From Druceiella hillmani (Eukaryota > Arthropoda > Insecta > Lepidoptera > Hepialidae), in contig JAYKKI010000006.1 in the NCBI GenBank assembly GCA_039881145.1, positions 22,504,501 through 22,568,500 on the forward strand: 64,000 nucleotides of DNA. Reading direction: 5' to 3'. A program made the position numbers and the translations under genes. The notes beneath the pieces were generated by a model. The model ran no database searches, was not told the DNA's origin, and saw only the letters and a program-made list of their open reading frames with translations. The first letter of the stretch is position 1. Each line of letters starts with the position of its first letter. Positions 25,255 to 37,040 of this stretch are shown here, one piece after another.

Positions 25255-26165
25255 TCCGCTTACGCGGCCGAGTAAATTGGAGTTTTTACAGTACATTTAT
25301 AAGTAATTTATTTAAAAACATACCGCGATGTAAAGAGAGATCAGGAAACTCAAAAAAGAACTACACTGGGTAATTTTATGACTAGATATCTTAAGAAATA
25401 GCTAATTCTAGAGTAAACTAAAATAATCGTCCGGTTGCATCACTTAATATTGATCCTTTGGACTACTCGTCCTTTCACTTTTCCCATCCACACATTCAAT
25501 CTACTTGCGATATGTACGCTACCAGCAGCCGCCGTCTTATTTTCGGCCACGATGTAACTGCCGAGAGAGTTGGCGGCCGACAAATGATCGACGACAAACC
25601 GATTAAAGGTCTGAGCACTTTTTTACATATTGGTTAGTTTAGAGTGGAAACTCCAGAAAACCAATCAATTTTACACCCACGAAATAACAAAAGTTCTTAA
25701 TGTATATTTACATCAACAAATCTTACTAATTAAAAAGAAGACAACAAACAATAAAAAAATATAACAAAGTACATACAGACAAACATCGAAATTTTTAAAA
25801 AAGTCAAAAGAATTAAAAATATAAACGCATCCGTTCATTTTCGTTATCCACTTATGTCAATGATCCTTGATATAAAAAGATTAGATACAATAAGTATTTT
25901 GATTCATGTCAATGTATGAATGGCTTTCGAAAACATTGCATTAAATTGTTTACAGGTTTTTAAAACGATCAAAGGTAAGCAATCAAACCACAAAGTGGTA
26001 GTGACCTGTTACCTCACGAGAAAATTCGAACGCGCGCGCAATACTTTAACATCCCGCGATGCCTGCGAGGCTGAGATTGTATGTATCACAAAGGCTGCTG
26101 TTGTGAGATTTCAAAACTAGTTCCTGCTCTTAAGAATTAGTTATAGAGGCGTCCGTCGATAATAA
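25255..26165 (+). repeat. Module e, copy in block A (G+C-rich core)
   Basis: Aligns with 40955-41865. The core at about 25430-25600 is unusually G+C-rich ('ACCAGCAGCCGCCGTC', 'GAGAGTTGGCGGCCGACAAA'). It is followed by 'CCAGAAAACCAATCAATTTT' and, near 26010-26160, by a second CpG-rich stretch ('GAACGCGCGCGCAATAC', 'AGGCGTCCGTCGATAA'). Block B lacks it at the equivalent site and carries mariner family 1 instead. It could be a solo LTR or another mobile-element fragment; no long ORF. The frame at 25920-26120 has no counterpart ORF at 41640-41860. Confidence 0.7.
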
Positions 26166-26274
26166 TAAGAAAATTTTGCTTAGAAGAACCTAAGATTACC
26201 CATATAACATTTATCTCGTTTTAGACAGGCGACACGAGACAAGAAAAAAGACCTTGTACACGACACGAAACGAC

Positions 26275-26740
26275 ATATTCTACGGAAAACAGACAAAGGT
26301 ACTAAAACAAAATACTCGGTCTTTTGCTTGCATACATTTCACATTCACACTACTTGCCGTCTTGCGTTCGACCCCCAGGGAGCAGTTTAGGAGGAATATC
26401 GAAGTTATTCCCAGACAATTATTTATTTTTCTTGGGAGCGATTAGTGAGTTACACAAAGCATTGATTTACTTTTGTGACGACTTGTTTGTATTGAATTTG
26501 TTGATATGTGTCTTAAATACTTTCCCTTTTTTGTTCAAATATTTCATGGTCTATCATTTGTGTGAAACAATCATTTTTATTTTAATTGTTAATATAAATA
26601 TTTACACGCATAATGCGTGGAAATATTTCGGAGAATGTGTAAATTATTGAAAGTGGTTTTAAAAATTTAACAAAAAACACAATCGTCTAACTTTTCCATT
26701 AACTTATTTAGAGAGTTAAGGGTGAAAAAGGACACGCTAA
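26275..26740 (+). repeat. Module f, copy in block A
   Basis: Aligns with 19530-19985: 'CATTTCACATTCACACTACT', 'ATATCGAAGTTATTCCCAG', 'GGGAGCGATTAGTG.GTTACA', 'TTTCCCTTTTTTGTTCAAAT'. The overlapping frames at 26254-26650 are not preserved in the partner copy. Confidence 0.75.
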
Positions 26741-29069
26741 TGTAGAAAAAATCGTTTCCCTCAAGATAACATTTAAATGTTTTGTGTCTTATTTTTAGAT
26801 AACATCGGTACTTGGTCTAATTACCATGTAAAACTAAAATGATTTCGAACTTACTTAATGTTTAAATCGTTTGCATGCGTATGAAAAAATTAAAAATAAG
26901 AATTTTCTCGAAAACATTTCCAATTTTTCTGGAAGAATCCCGTACTTGTGTCATCTAAAAGGAAATATTTTATTTAAATGCACTCATTAGTTATATGTAA
27001 GTAGCCTGTTGCATATTAATGTATGTACACTAAGAAAGGACGGAGTCACTTTTAATTATTTTCGGTTTAGTACAATTAGTCGGGAAAAACTTACTGATAA
27101 TTAAAATTTAACGAATGTGGCTGAACCTTAACATAGTAATTTAATTATTGTTCGAACTTCATGTAGAGTAAATTGCCCACATGGCAAAGAAAATATTAAT
27201 ATTTTTAATTTTCCTTAATATTTCAGTGAATGAAAATATACTGATTTCGGATATTAAATCTTTAATGGAGATAACATGAACTTAGATTAACGCATAAATC
27301 AATAACAATAACAGCCTTGCTCCCGAGTAAAATCGGGTTAATAAACTTATTTAAACCTAATTTATATTTATTAATAAAGAAAGCTTTCTAATTCTAGTTT
27401 ATATTTCATATCTGCTTTATTAAGCCAAATAAAATACAGTTATAGCACAAGTTTAAAACTATTTCTAATGTGGAATAAACTAGCACACTCATTAAAAATG
27501 AATACATTAAGATAATTTCAATTCAAGGTTTTTCTACATATAAAATAACATTATGTTGCTTGGTTTGTGGTATAATGAAACTGTAATTAGAATTTGACAA
27601 TATTTTAAGTACACGTGGGCGACATTTTACCGATAAGGATACAGTCTACTGTCTATACTGGAATATAGTTAGGCAAAAATACGGTAATTAGAATTTGATA
27701 ATATTTTAAATACATGTGGAAGATATGATAGTGATAAGGATACAGTCTACAGCCTATATTGCGATATAAATAAGAGAATAAACATTATAAAGAGAATTCG
27801 TTTAAAATGTTTACGAGATTTGCTAGCTATTTACTTGCTATCGCTATTGCCTCTGGTATTCGTAGAATAGATTTATGACGTCGTAATCCTATGAAAATAT
27901 TACGGTGTGAAAACACATATGTATTATGCAAATATAGCAGAGTTTCCAATACATGAATTAATGTTTCAAATGTTTCGCTAATATAATTTTGCTGGAAATT
28001 CTTTCTTGGAAATCTATGCACGGAGAAATAGTTATGTGAAGTTAACATTAATTATTCTGAAAACCCACAATTTTAATTATTAAACTATAACAGTTTTGGT
28101 ACAGCACTTTATTAATTATTAAAATATCAGGTTTATAGTTTTAACAATTTTTTCTACACAAAGTGCAAATTTTGTTATAACATAAATTTATTTATTTTCT
28201 CCAAAATTTCTTCAAATATCACATTGCTGGCAGTTAACTTAGAAAGTAATTTCTATCCATCGCTGGGGCAAAATTCTTCATCGTGAATTTAATCATACAT
28301 GCTATTTAATTTCTAAGACTTTTGAAAATATCTTTAATTCCGTATTTAATTAAATAAATTTCCAGATATTAAACAAATTTATTGTTCCCCCACTTGACTT
28401 AACACGACGATATAATTGATATTTAATATCCATCAAAATTTAAATCTAGAAGATTGAGAAGTTTACTTGCTCGGATAATACACTAAAAGTTTATTTACCC
28501 TTCTTATTCATAGACTCTACCTATTCCAAAACCCTTGAATATACAACTCGCAAAACATCAGAGGCGCTCATTTTGCGAACTTATTACCCATAAATGTCTT
28601 AAAAATACATTATCCAGTTAAAAGTGTAAAAATGTTCTGAGACATTCTTTCCTCCTTAGTCCATCTTACATTTACTTTTTTATCTTGTTTTAAATACACT
28701 TCTGTAATTCAAGAAAATTTATTACATCTTCTGACTTTTTGAAACGTTTCAATAAATTATGGAATTAATATCTGTTTAATTGTTTTTATTTTCTAATTAT
28801 TTACTAATTTAAAACTAGATTTTTACTTGACCGCACTTAAATAACCCATCCAATTCTTTTATAATGTCCAAGTGACTGAAAGTAAATAAGGATTCCAAAG
28901 TTAAAAGACTCTTTTCCAAAGTGTTATTTTAGCAATATATTAGTATGGATTATTAAATTGTGTGTATGTTTGTTGTATATACTAAAATAATTAAAAATAA
29001 ATTGCGAGATATTTGCTGTTTGAGGAACAAGAAAATACGTGCTATTTACAATAAAATTGTAAATCAAAA

Positions 29070-29975
29070 CATTCTCGAACCAAATTCTTATCGATAAATT
29101 TTAAAAGTTGTAAAATCTTGATTGTGTCAATCAAACGAATTACCTATACTAATTGTATTTTTTCTGCTTTTCTTAAAATCTTGACAAATGTGGATTCTTT
29201 AATATTTACGGCATTATAATTAATAGTGACATTTACCCCGTTTTTGGTAATTTCAGCAAAAAAATATTTCGTGAAATTTATTGGAAAAATGGCATATAAA
29301 AATGGCCAGTTTGTTTACTACCATCGGCGGTATACAGAGTACATCCCGTACTTATTCAACTTATTTAATTAACTGACAAATTGTTTAATGAGATCATCAA
29401 AACCTGTTTAAGTCCTACGTGAGACTGGTACTTAAAAAAAATTTTACAATGAAAAATCATCCAGAAAAATTAAAACCATACAAGCGCGTGTAAATTCACG
29501 CACTGGTTCTCCGTTATTTTTAAGTACACGGTATGTTTATTATCTACTAAAAATTACCATGACACACGGGTAGATAATTATAGAAAAGGAAAACTTATAT
29601 TTTAGATTTTGACTCAATTGAGCCAGATCGTGCTTGTGTGGACACTTAAATCTCCATCGGGTTTGTTCAATAGTTTTGGATAAGAATAGTTGTGATATAA
29701 ATGTAGACAGGCAGACTTGAATACATATTTGAATATGACTGTAAAGGTTCATTCTTTAAAATTATGGAACAGAAGCACAAAATATAAACTCTTAAAATAA
29801 ACATAGTAACAAAGTCCTTCACATGAAATTAATAAATACGATTTCCTTCCATGGCATATAATACACAACTGAAAAAGAAAATAATAATACTACATAATAA
29901 AAATATTTCTGAAAATTTTATCACCATTAAAATCTTCCATGATATGTTTTGGCATGTTTCTAAATCTTTGAAAAG
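29070..29975 (+). repeat. Module a, copy 2 (with TATA-like string)
   Basis: Aligns with 21400-22260 at lower identity than with its copy-B counterpart at 50790-51310. It carries the intact 'TATAAAAATGGCCAGTTT' at 29295-29312 and the palindromic 'GACTCAATTGAGCC' near 29611. It lies about 7.6 kb downstream of copy 1, showing that the block itself arose from an older internal duplication. Confidence 0.75.
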
Positions 29976-30189
29976 ATATTGGCATATTTCAGAATGTTTC
30001 CAATCCTTAATTATGAAATCTTTTGGCATGATTTTAATCCTTATGATCACACAAACATATGTTGTTCAGAAATTTAGGATAATTTCTCTGCTACTAGTAA
30101 CAAAATTTCAAAATTTATTATAAAAAAAATATTATTAAAAATAGTCGAAAGATAATTATTTTTAAATATAGTACTAAATTCTGTAAGTA

Positions 30190-30580
30190 TTTTTCGTATT
30201 CGTCGCCATCATTATAAGTCGGAAGACATCCACTGCTTTTCGTATATTTCCTCAAAAATTAATAAATACCGGTTACGTGTAAAGACTTCCCACGACCTTT
30301 ACTATATGATCCGTCCTCCCCATCGGGAGACCGTCCCATTCTGCACCTTCTGGTACACCGTCACCATTCGAAAATATTTGCCTTTTCTGCATGTTTTATA
30401 TCCTGCTCGTTTAGCCTTCAGCTTGCCAATCCTACGATCTATATCATTTACCTTGGTTTTTCTGCGGGTCTCAATATTGTGGATGATATTTCGTAGAAAA
30501 ATCACGAATACAGATATTTCTCTTTACTTCTTTATCGTATGCATTCCTAAACATTGAAAGAAATATGATTCTAATGTCTG
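30190..30580 (-). pseudogene. LINE reverse transcriptase C-terminus, broken (copy A)
   Basis: On the minus strand, 30302-30505 reads 'IETRRKTKVNDIDRRIGKLK' followed by 'AKRAGYKTCRKGKYFR'. This matches the family pattern 'EIRRRTKVxDIxxRIxKLKWxWAGHIARRxDGRW', the segment after the thumb in RTE-like LINEs that are very abundant in Lepidoptera. The Trp residues of 'KWQWAGH' are lost. No endonuclease or RT palm is present. Counterparts are at 51540-51930 and 43900-44320. Sequence beyond 30580 (to about 30770) is also shared with copy B but is not recognisably LINE. Confidence 0.8.
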
Positions 30581-31417
30581 GAATGCATCGTTGATTTATG
30601 TTTTCCAAGTTGGTCTGGGAAACTATTCTCATTTTCTTTATCATAATTTTATTCCCTTGTCTCTTATCCCGTGTCTCGTTTCTGTCGGTATCAGCATTTA
30701 CATTATTTGTTTATATAACACTAGCTATACCAGCAGCTTTGGTGGCATGGATCTAAAGATTTTGTTGCGTTAGGTAATTAACTGCTACACCTATATAGGG
30801 CATAACAGAACTTTGTGTAAATACTTCTTGCGGTGTATAAGCTGATGAAAATGAGTAATTTCTTAAAGAACCATTTCGACCTTAATTCCTATTTCATTTT
30901 GTAATAAGACCTCTTCTTAAATTGTTTCAATTATCAGAATGGTGTTATTTTTAAGATAATTATAAAATGAAAAAAAATTAAATTTAAGATTTTACTTATA
31001 AGTAATATATTCTATGTATTAGGTCCTTCTATAAACTAAATTAAAAATGTTTCTAAAAAACCGCATGATCTCTTTGACACGAATTTAAAAAGTACCATAA
31101 AGTTTATTTCATAGCATAAAGTGTCACCATACTAAGCTTTATTAAAGATCGTTGAAAAGTTTTTATGTGGTACGTGTACAACATGACAGATAGGCAAACC
31201 ATAACATTTTAATATTGTTTTTAATTTTAATTAGTTGGTCAATAGTTTTAAAAGTATTTTTGCTTGTTTGTGCATGATAGATTTTTTCTTTCAGTTTTAT
31301 TATAAGAATAGATAATAATATGTTATATGTATCATTTTTACAAGTTCATGTAATATGTAACATTTAGATGGATTAAAAGAGACCGGTTATAAAAGTATAG
31401 ATTCATTTGCAAATTGG

Positions 31418-31476
31418 TTAATTTTAACTAAATATTCTTTGCGTTTATAACGTAAAGAATATTTAGTTAAAATTAA
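31418..31476. repeat. 26-bp inverted repeat, 7-base loop, copy-A specific
   Basis: Left arm 31418-31443 and right arm 31451-31476 ('CGTAAAGAATATTTAGTTAA' start) pair with one G/T mismatch. At the equivalent place in copy B (about 52495-52530) only sequence matching the right arm is found, so the left arm was added by fold-back copying after the duplication. Confidence 0.9.
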
Positions 31477-33876
31477 GTAAACTTAATATTTTCGGAGAAC
31501 ATTTCTGATTAAATTATGACTGACACGAAGGATACTGGTAAGATTATATTTGTTAATAATGATATTATAAAAGGATCATTAGTGCTTATGGGCATGAATT
31601 TATTATTATAAATAGAGATTTTTTTTAATTGAATTAATTAGAAAATAATTTGTAATTAAAATCATGTTTCATTACCTATTTCAAAACGTAGCATTTAACT
31701 CGGTATATTATACAAAATAATGAAATATTTCATAAAAATTTACTCTGTTTCAGTTCTCAAATATCTACATAACCTTATTTCAGTGAATTCATTAAATTCT
31801 ATATTTTTCTTTCATTATCTATATAAATTCTTACATTTATTATTAATTTAATCCAAATAAATTCAAAACAAACGAAGCTAAAAATCTGCGTTCTGACTTT
31901 TTTCCACAGAATTCATAATACGACGTTTATATTTAGCATACCACCTCACAAAGTTCATCTTCATGAATGTTAATAGATAGTACAACATTTAAGTATACAT
32001 AAAGGTACTTAATATCAAAACATAACGAATAATTTTAAGAATTGTCAAGCCGGAAAATTCGGTGAGAATCTGTATTTTAAATTAACTTCAATCATCGTTT
32101 ATGAGGTCATAAAGACGACTTAAGTTTTAAATGTTATTTTCATTTTACATTATTTCCAATTCAAGGGAAAATTGGTCCTAATTCATTTTATAATATGACT
32201 TATCCTTATTATACAATAGATTTCAGAACATTAAAATTAGATTGATCATCTCGAACTATCAAAAATAGAATTAAAATATCAAATGAATTGCATGCATTAC
32301 GTTCTATTTATATTTCAGCTATAATAAGGTTTTCATTCTTAGACTAAATAATCACTAAACATACTATCAATGAACTCATTATAGGGAAATAAAAAAAAGG
32401 CGTATACGGGATAATTTAATTAAGTGAAGTCAACAATAATGAATCGTTTCAAATAATGATTATAACAAAAGAACGCAAAACTCAATCATGTCTGAATAAT
32501 TCAAATGTTTTACTAATTAGTTACACCAGAATAAGTGATTTTTTTTTTATTTTATTCGGTCGTAGGCCTGTAAAAGATGACTTTCTTAAAGTTACTTCAC
32601 TTAAGGCAGTCATTTATTATCAAGTATATTTAATATCATTTTGATACGCTGTGTATGGACCTAATGTATAAATAAGAAAGTTGTCGCTGATATATTTCAT
32701 CAAAGATTAGACATGAGGTATTTTTTCACATACTGATTAACGGATTGTGTTTTAAATGTATTTATATATCCATATGAAGTTAAAAGTCAATATTGTCATT
32801 ATTTCATATGTAGATGTGGGTATGAAATTTAAATTTTAGTTTTCATCATACAATATTTTGGTTAGAAGTCAGAAAAAAGCCTCAAAATAATTCAAAAACG
32901 ACAATGTGGTTTTTACTAATACTTGTGAGTCCATTGAATTGTCTTGTAATTATTGTTTCCCTGAAAATATCTGAAAATTATTTTTTAATTATTTTTACAT
33001 TCAATTAAAAACACAATATATAATAATAGCATATTACTATTAATCTATTTAATCATTAATAACACGGTTTCAGTTTTTTTCCCGGTTCTCCTTTGGATAG
33101 CAAAGAAAATTACTTATGAGTTTATGAAAAATCATATCAGTGTATCCCGAAGCTGTAAAATTTAGACAAGACATTATGAATACCTGTTTTGAATAGTTCC
33201 TATTTAGTGTAAAAAAATTCAATTAATATGTTAAAAGCGACGAGATTATGACAGTCGTTTCTGAAAGTAAGTTTTTTGCTTTCACTGGAGATTCGTATAG
33301 TATTGTGACCCCTATAATACAGGCCTGAGTATTATTTTACTTACTTTAAATCAAAATTAAAATAACTTAGTGTGATGGTGTCGTATTTAAAATTAGAAAT
33401 CACTTCAAACCATTCATGTGATTAAAACAATACTATACTACTACTATAAATACCCAAATGCACCACGCGAACGTAAAATAGACATTCCTAACTATCCTCT
33501 ATTTCACATAAATATCAAAATGGAAATGTTAAACAATAAAACAATAAGTAGTCAATTTCGAGGTCAAGTTCTATTGAAATTAAATTTTAATTAAATAGAT
33601 GAAACGGAAAGTATTTTCATAGACGATATATCTGCAAATGCAAAGTTCACAGGTTTAAAAAGCAAGTAAAATCCTACACAATAAAAATCTCCGAAACGTG
33701 CCTATTATACAAAAGAAGGCTTGAATAATATGATATAGCCGTAGTTGACTTTATAAATTTTATAAATTTTAAATTTATAAATTTAAGTACTCTGAAACGG
33801 CTGCCTTAAGAAAAAAAATAATTTAAAATTTAGAAGCCACATATTTGGAAATAGAACAGTGACAAGTGTTTTTTTG

Positions 33877-33959
33877 TATTTAGTTTATTATTATGTATTT
33901 AGTTTATCCATTTTGTATTATTCCCTACAAGAATAATATAAAAGATAATAAACTAAATA
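33877..33959. repeat. 15-bp inverted repeat, 53-base spacer
   Basis: 'TATTTAGTTTATTAT' (33877-33891) pairs exactly with 33945-33959. It lies just upstream of the G+C-rich island. In copy B only the right-arm region ('GGATAAACCAAATATATACG') is present. Confidence 0.75.
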
Positions 33960-34006
33960 TATACAAGAATTGTTAACATTATATATTGTACCTATCTATA
34001 GGCGAC

Positions 34007-34215
34007 GATGGCCGAGATCAAATATTTAGCGCATGAACTCGACTCTATGATTACGCCAACGCCTTTTAGGCAAGTACAAGTTCTATGCTTCGAACTTATG
34101 AAGCACGTAGCAGTCTAACGGCTCTCAATATGTTTGTCGACCTCTGTACGTTGTCATATATGGCAAAGTGCAAAAATGGAGTAGCGTTAGCGAAATTTAT
34201 GATGTGTGATAAAAT
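34007..34215 (+). pseudogene. Unidentified coding-like island, copy A (frameshifted)
   Basis: G+C-richer than its surroundings and about 90% identical to 54827-55035. From ATG at 34008 the frame encodes 'MAEIKYLAHELDSMITPTPF' then 'RQVQVLCFE'. A one-base deletion relative to copy B (near 34093-34098) shifts the frame, which then continues open as 'YEARSSLTALNMFVDL' and 'YMAKCKNGVALAKFMMCD'. Joining the two parts is supported only by copy B, where they are in one frame apart from a stop. Differences between copies are mostly non-synonymous, so neither copy has been constrained since duplication. I do not recognise the family; it could be an old exon, a transposon protein, or a chance frame in a structured repeat. 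Confidence 0.4.
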
Positions 34216-34889
34216 ACACAAAATTTATGTATTAAAATTTTGACAATGGTGTCTGTAGTTCTTACAGAATATAATTTAAAAAAGTTTGAAGCCGAAAGTT
34301 GTAAAAAGTATAAGTCTTGTTATTTTATTTATTTTTCCCAATTTTATTTTATTTTCAACTAGAGATACACTTACATACATAGCAAAAATAATGTAAAAAA
34401 ACAATTACCAGTGGGAGTGGGGTATGTAGTCAGCAGTCAATCGTGTCAGTATCTATGCAGAAGGGTTGACAATTTTAATTTTATTCACTTTTTAAGCCTT
34501 ATTAAGACAGGATAAGTCTTTTTACAACCTTTGTTAAATAAAATGATGAGAAATTTATTTAAATTTACATTTATTTTTATTCTATATTATATAATTACAA
34601 TATATAAATCTGCTTAGAAATAGGCCTTTATAAAGAAAAAGAGAAATCTTATATTTTACTTTGGATTTCAACTAGTAAAAAGTTTCATGAAAAACAATTC
34701 GTAGTTGATGATCATACCGATTAATCAAACATACAGCTGGAAAGACAAACATTTAAAAAATGGTAGGTTTTTCCCAATATCTTATTTTTCGTCACATGAT
34801 GAAAATGTATAAATTTTATTTATTTCAATATGTTGAAAAGTCTCAATTACTATTATTTTACAGATATACAGGTAGATGTTATTTTATGC

Positions 34890-36010
34890 ATAAGGCTGGC
34901 TAGTAAGTTTTAGCCGCAATTTCGGGACTATTCTAGAAAGATTCTCAAAACTTCTACAAGGTTTTACTGTAATGTATAACTAGGCCATATTATATTATTA
35001 TAATAGTTGACCACAGTCAGCACCGAAGCTTTCAGTGAATTACATAAAAGATAATGGATTTAAATCGATATCAAATGCGGATTCTATTATTTTACGAATT
35101 TTATCTGGGTCACGATGCAAAGACTGCCACAAAAAATATATGTCATGTGATGGGCAGGTCCACGGTATCTTAAGCGACGGCAAATATTTGGTTCAGAAAT
35201 TTCAGGGATAAAGACTACAATCTTGAGAACGGATCCTTTACCGGAAGTCCTGTTGGATTGGACGTTTAATGATTACGACGCCCAATTGAGGAGGATCCTT
35301 GACTGAAGAAGCGTCAATTGGCGATGAGCTACACTACAGTCATGACGTCATAGAAACACATTTGCACGAATTGAAAAATTTTAAAATATGGTGTGTGGAT
35401 ACCCTACGAGTTGTCATCATGTCACCTTCAGTGCAGAGTTGATACTTGTTGATAGTTATTGATATTAAAACCTAACTTCCACCAGCTGAATCAGTTAGTA
35501 ACTGGCGATAAAAAGTGAATTACATAAATTAACCATACACGCAAACGTGTTGGAGATACAGGAGTTTCAGTACCCAAGAACGTGATTCTCAGCTACTGGT
35601 GGAATGTGTTCATTAGAAGTTGCTTCCAGAGGAATCTCAAATTAATGCAGTTATTTTCTGTAAACAATTGGACCGAGTAGATAACAAACTGAGTAGTCAA
35701 CAGGATCGAGTTTATTTTCAACATGATAATGCTATACCACATGTTGCAAAACGTATTCGTGATAAATTGGAGGAGTTCGGCTGGTTTCTATTCAATCATT
35801 CACCATATTCGCTGGATGTTGCGCCCTCTGTTTACCATTTATTCAGGGTTCTAAGGAACCATTAACGTGAAAAAAAATCGATGTTAAAAAGATCTCCAAA
35901 ATAACTTCGCACAATTTTTTTAATCAAAGTCAAGTCAAATTAAATTTTGTATAAAATACAAATTTTTTAATAAAAATTGTTAATAACTATTCGGAGATAC
36001 TTTCAAAATA
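34890..36010 (+). pseudogene. mariner element relic (family 2), copy A
   Basis: Decayed mariner of near full length. Fragments in order are: helix-turn-helix region 'ILYEFYLGHDAKTATKNICH' (about 35090-35150) and 'WFRNFRDKDYNLENG'; then the catalytic core. The open frame 35620-35865 gives 'LPEESQINAVIFCKQLDRV', 'VYFQHDNAIPHVAKRIRDKL' and 'HSPYSLDVAPSVYHLF'. In mariner the D,D34D triad uses the Asp of HDN and the Asp of APSDYHLF. Here the former is residue 36 of the frame and the latter is Val71, 34 residues further on, so the site is dead. Upstream frames carry several stops. The left end 'GGCTGGCTAGTAAGTTTT' resembles the reverse complement of the right end near 36010-36030, a possible decayed TIR. 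Confidence 0.82.
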
Positions 36011-36028
36011 ACTTATTATATGTAACCA

Positions 36029-36031
36029 ATA

Positions 36032-36074
<43 letters not shown>

Positions 36075-36091
36075 GTACATACATATGTATA
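36029..36091. repeat. AT-rich microsatellite
   Basis: An (AT)n run followed by 'ACATATGTACATACATATGT'. It lies at the right edge of mariner family 2 in copy A and is absent from copy B. Confidence 0.9.
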
Positions 36092-37040
36092 AAGTCCAAT
36101 ATTGAGTATATGCAAAGCAGAGTGCTAGGCCAAATCTCTCTATAACGTTACTATTATACTTCTTTATTTTCAGTGTAATAATAATGCATATTCCATACAA
36201 CATTTTTGAAGCACCTGTATGTTAACGACTAAACACATTTGATTTGGCAGAATTACGTTATACCATGAAATAATATGATAATGAAACAAGGTGCCTATTT
36301 ATTCGTAAATTGTGTCCCAAGGATATGAACTTCATAAACATCAATTTTCCTTACAAAAGAAACCTAGTCTTCCATCATCCAAATAACCAAAGAACAAAAC
36401 GCAATCCATCCACTCTATTACCAAAGTAATATCTTGCGCGGTCTGCTCATTATCCCCCTTCCCCTCGCATCCTTCTCAGATATGTACGTGACTCTTTCAT
36501 TCATATGACTCTCACGATCCAATATAATGACTTGCGAGGATGTGCGTTTGGCATATGTACGAGTATATGGTAAGCATAATATATTACCGGCTTGTGATAT
36601 TAGTAATTGTTATCTGGATTAACGTGTAGTGTGAAGTACATATTTAGAGGTGGCAAAGCGATTAAGCAATATGAATATTAGAAATCAAAACTATTTAAGT
36701 CTAGTGTTTCGCATTTGAGAAACTCGAAGCGCACATTGAGTCTCCTCTGAAGTTGAAAGGGTGTGAACTCACGTGGTGGCCAAACGGAATATTTCCACTT
36801 CTTTTTTAAAGCATGATGTTATTTATTCTTTGCAGTATACTATATTGCTCTGCCAAACAACACGAACTTAATCTGGGATTTGTTTCATTAAGACTTTAAA
36901 TTTTTCTAAATCAATACTTCTATAAAGTTTAAATTAGATATTCGAACGTATTTTTAAATTAACTGTATGAGTATGAGAAAATAAATTTGTACTTTCACAT
37001 ATCTTTTCTTCTTTTTCCAAAATATAATGATTAATTTAAA

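Larger units (their letters stand above)
21325..37040 (+). repeat. Segmental duplication, copy A (about 15.7 kb)
   Basis: Aligns in the same orientation with 42260-57775, with landmark pairs throughout: 'CTCTATACGCTA' (21333/42269), 'ATGAAACTAGCGAGAATAAT' (22275/43396), 'AATCGTTT.CCTCAA.ATAAC' (26750/48670), the TATA-like modules, 'AGTTTACTTGCTCG.ATAAT' (28460/50130), 'TATGAAGCACGTAGCAGTC' (34097/54917), the mariner relic, and 'GTATGAGAAAA.AAAT' (36971/57715). Similarity stops at both ends within tens of bases (left about 21325, right about 37040). Divergence is roughly 10-20% by eye with frequent indels. Shared mariner and LINE fossils predate the duplication. No intact gene lies within. Confidence 0.9.

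Noticed and set aside
26254..26650. Overlapping frames of 63 and 108 codons.
   Set aside because: The module-f partner at 19530-19985 breaks both frames, and differences are not biased to third positions.
36003..36203. Minus-strand frame of 66 codons.
   Set aside because: Half of it is an AT microsatellite; no counterpart in copy B.
36551..36580. Donor-like 'ATGGTAAGCATAA' in copy A, suggesting an exon end in a well-conserved block.
   Set aside because: Copy B reads 'ATGTTCCGCATAA' at the same place, so the donor is not conserved and there is no supporting frame.
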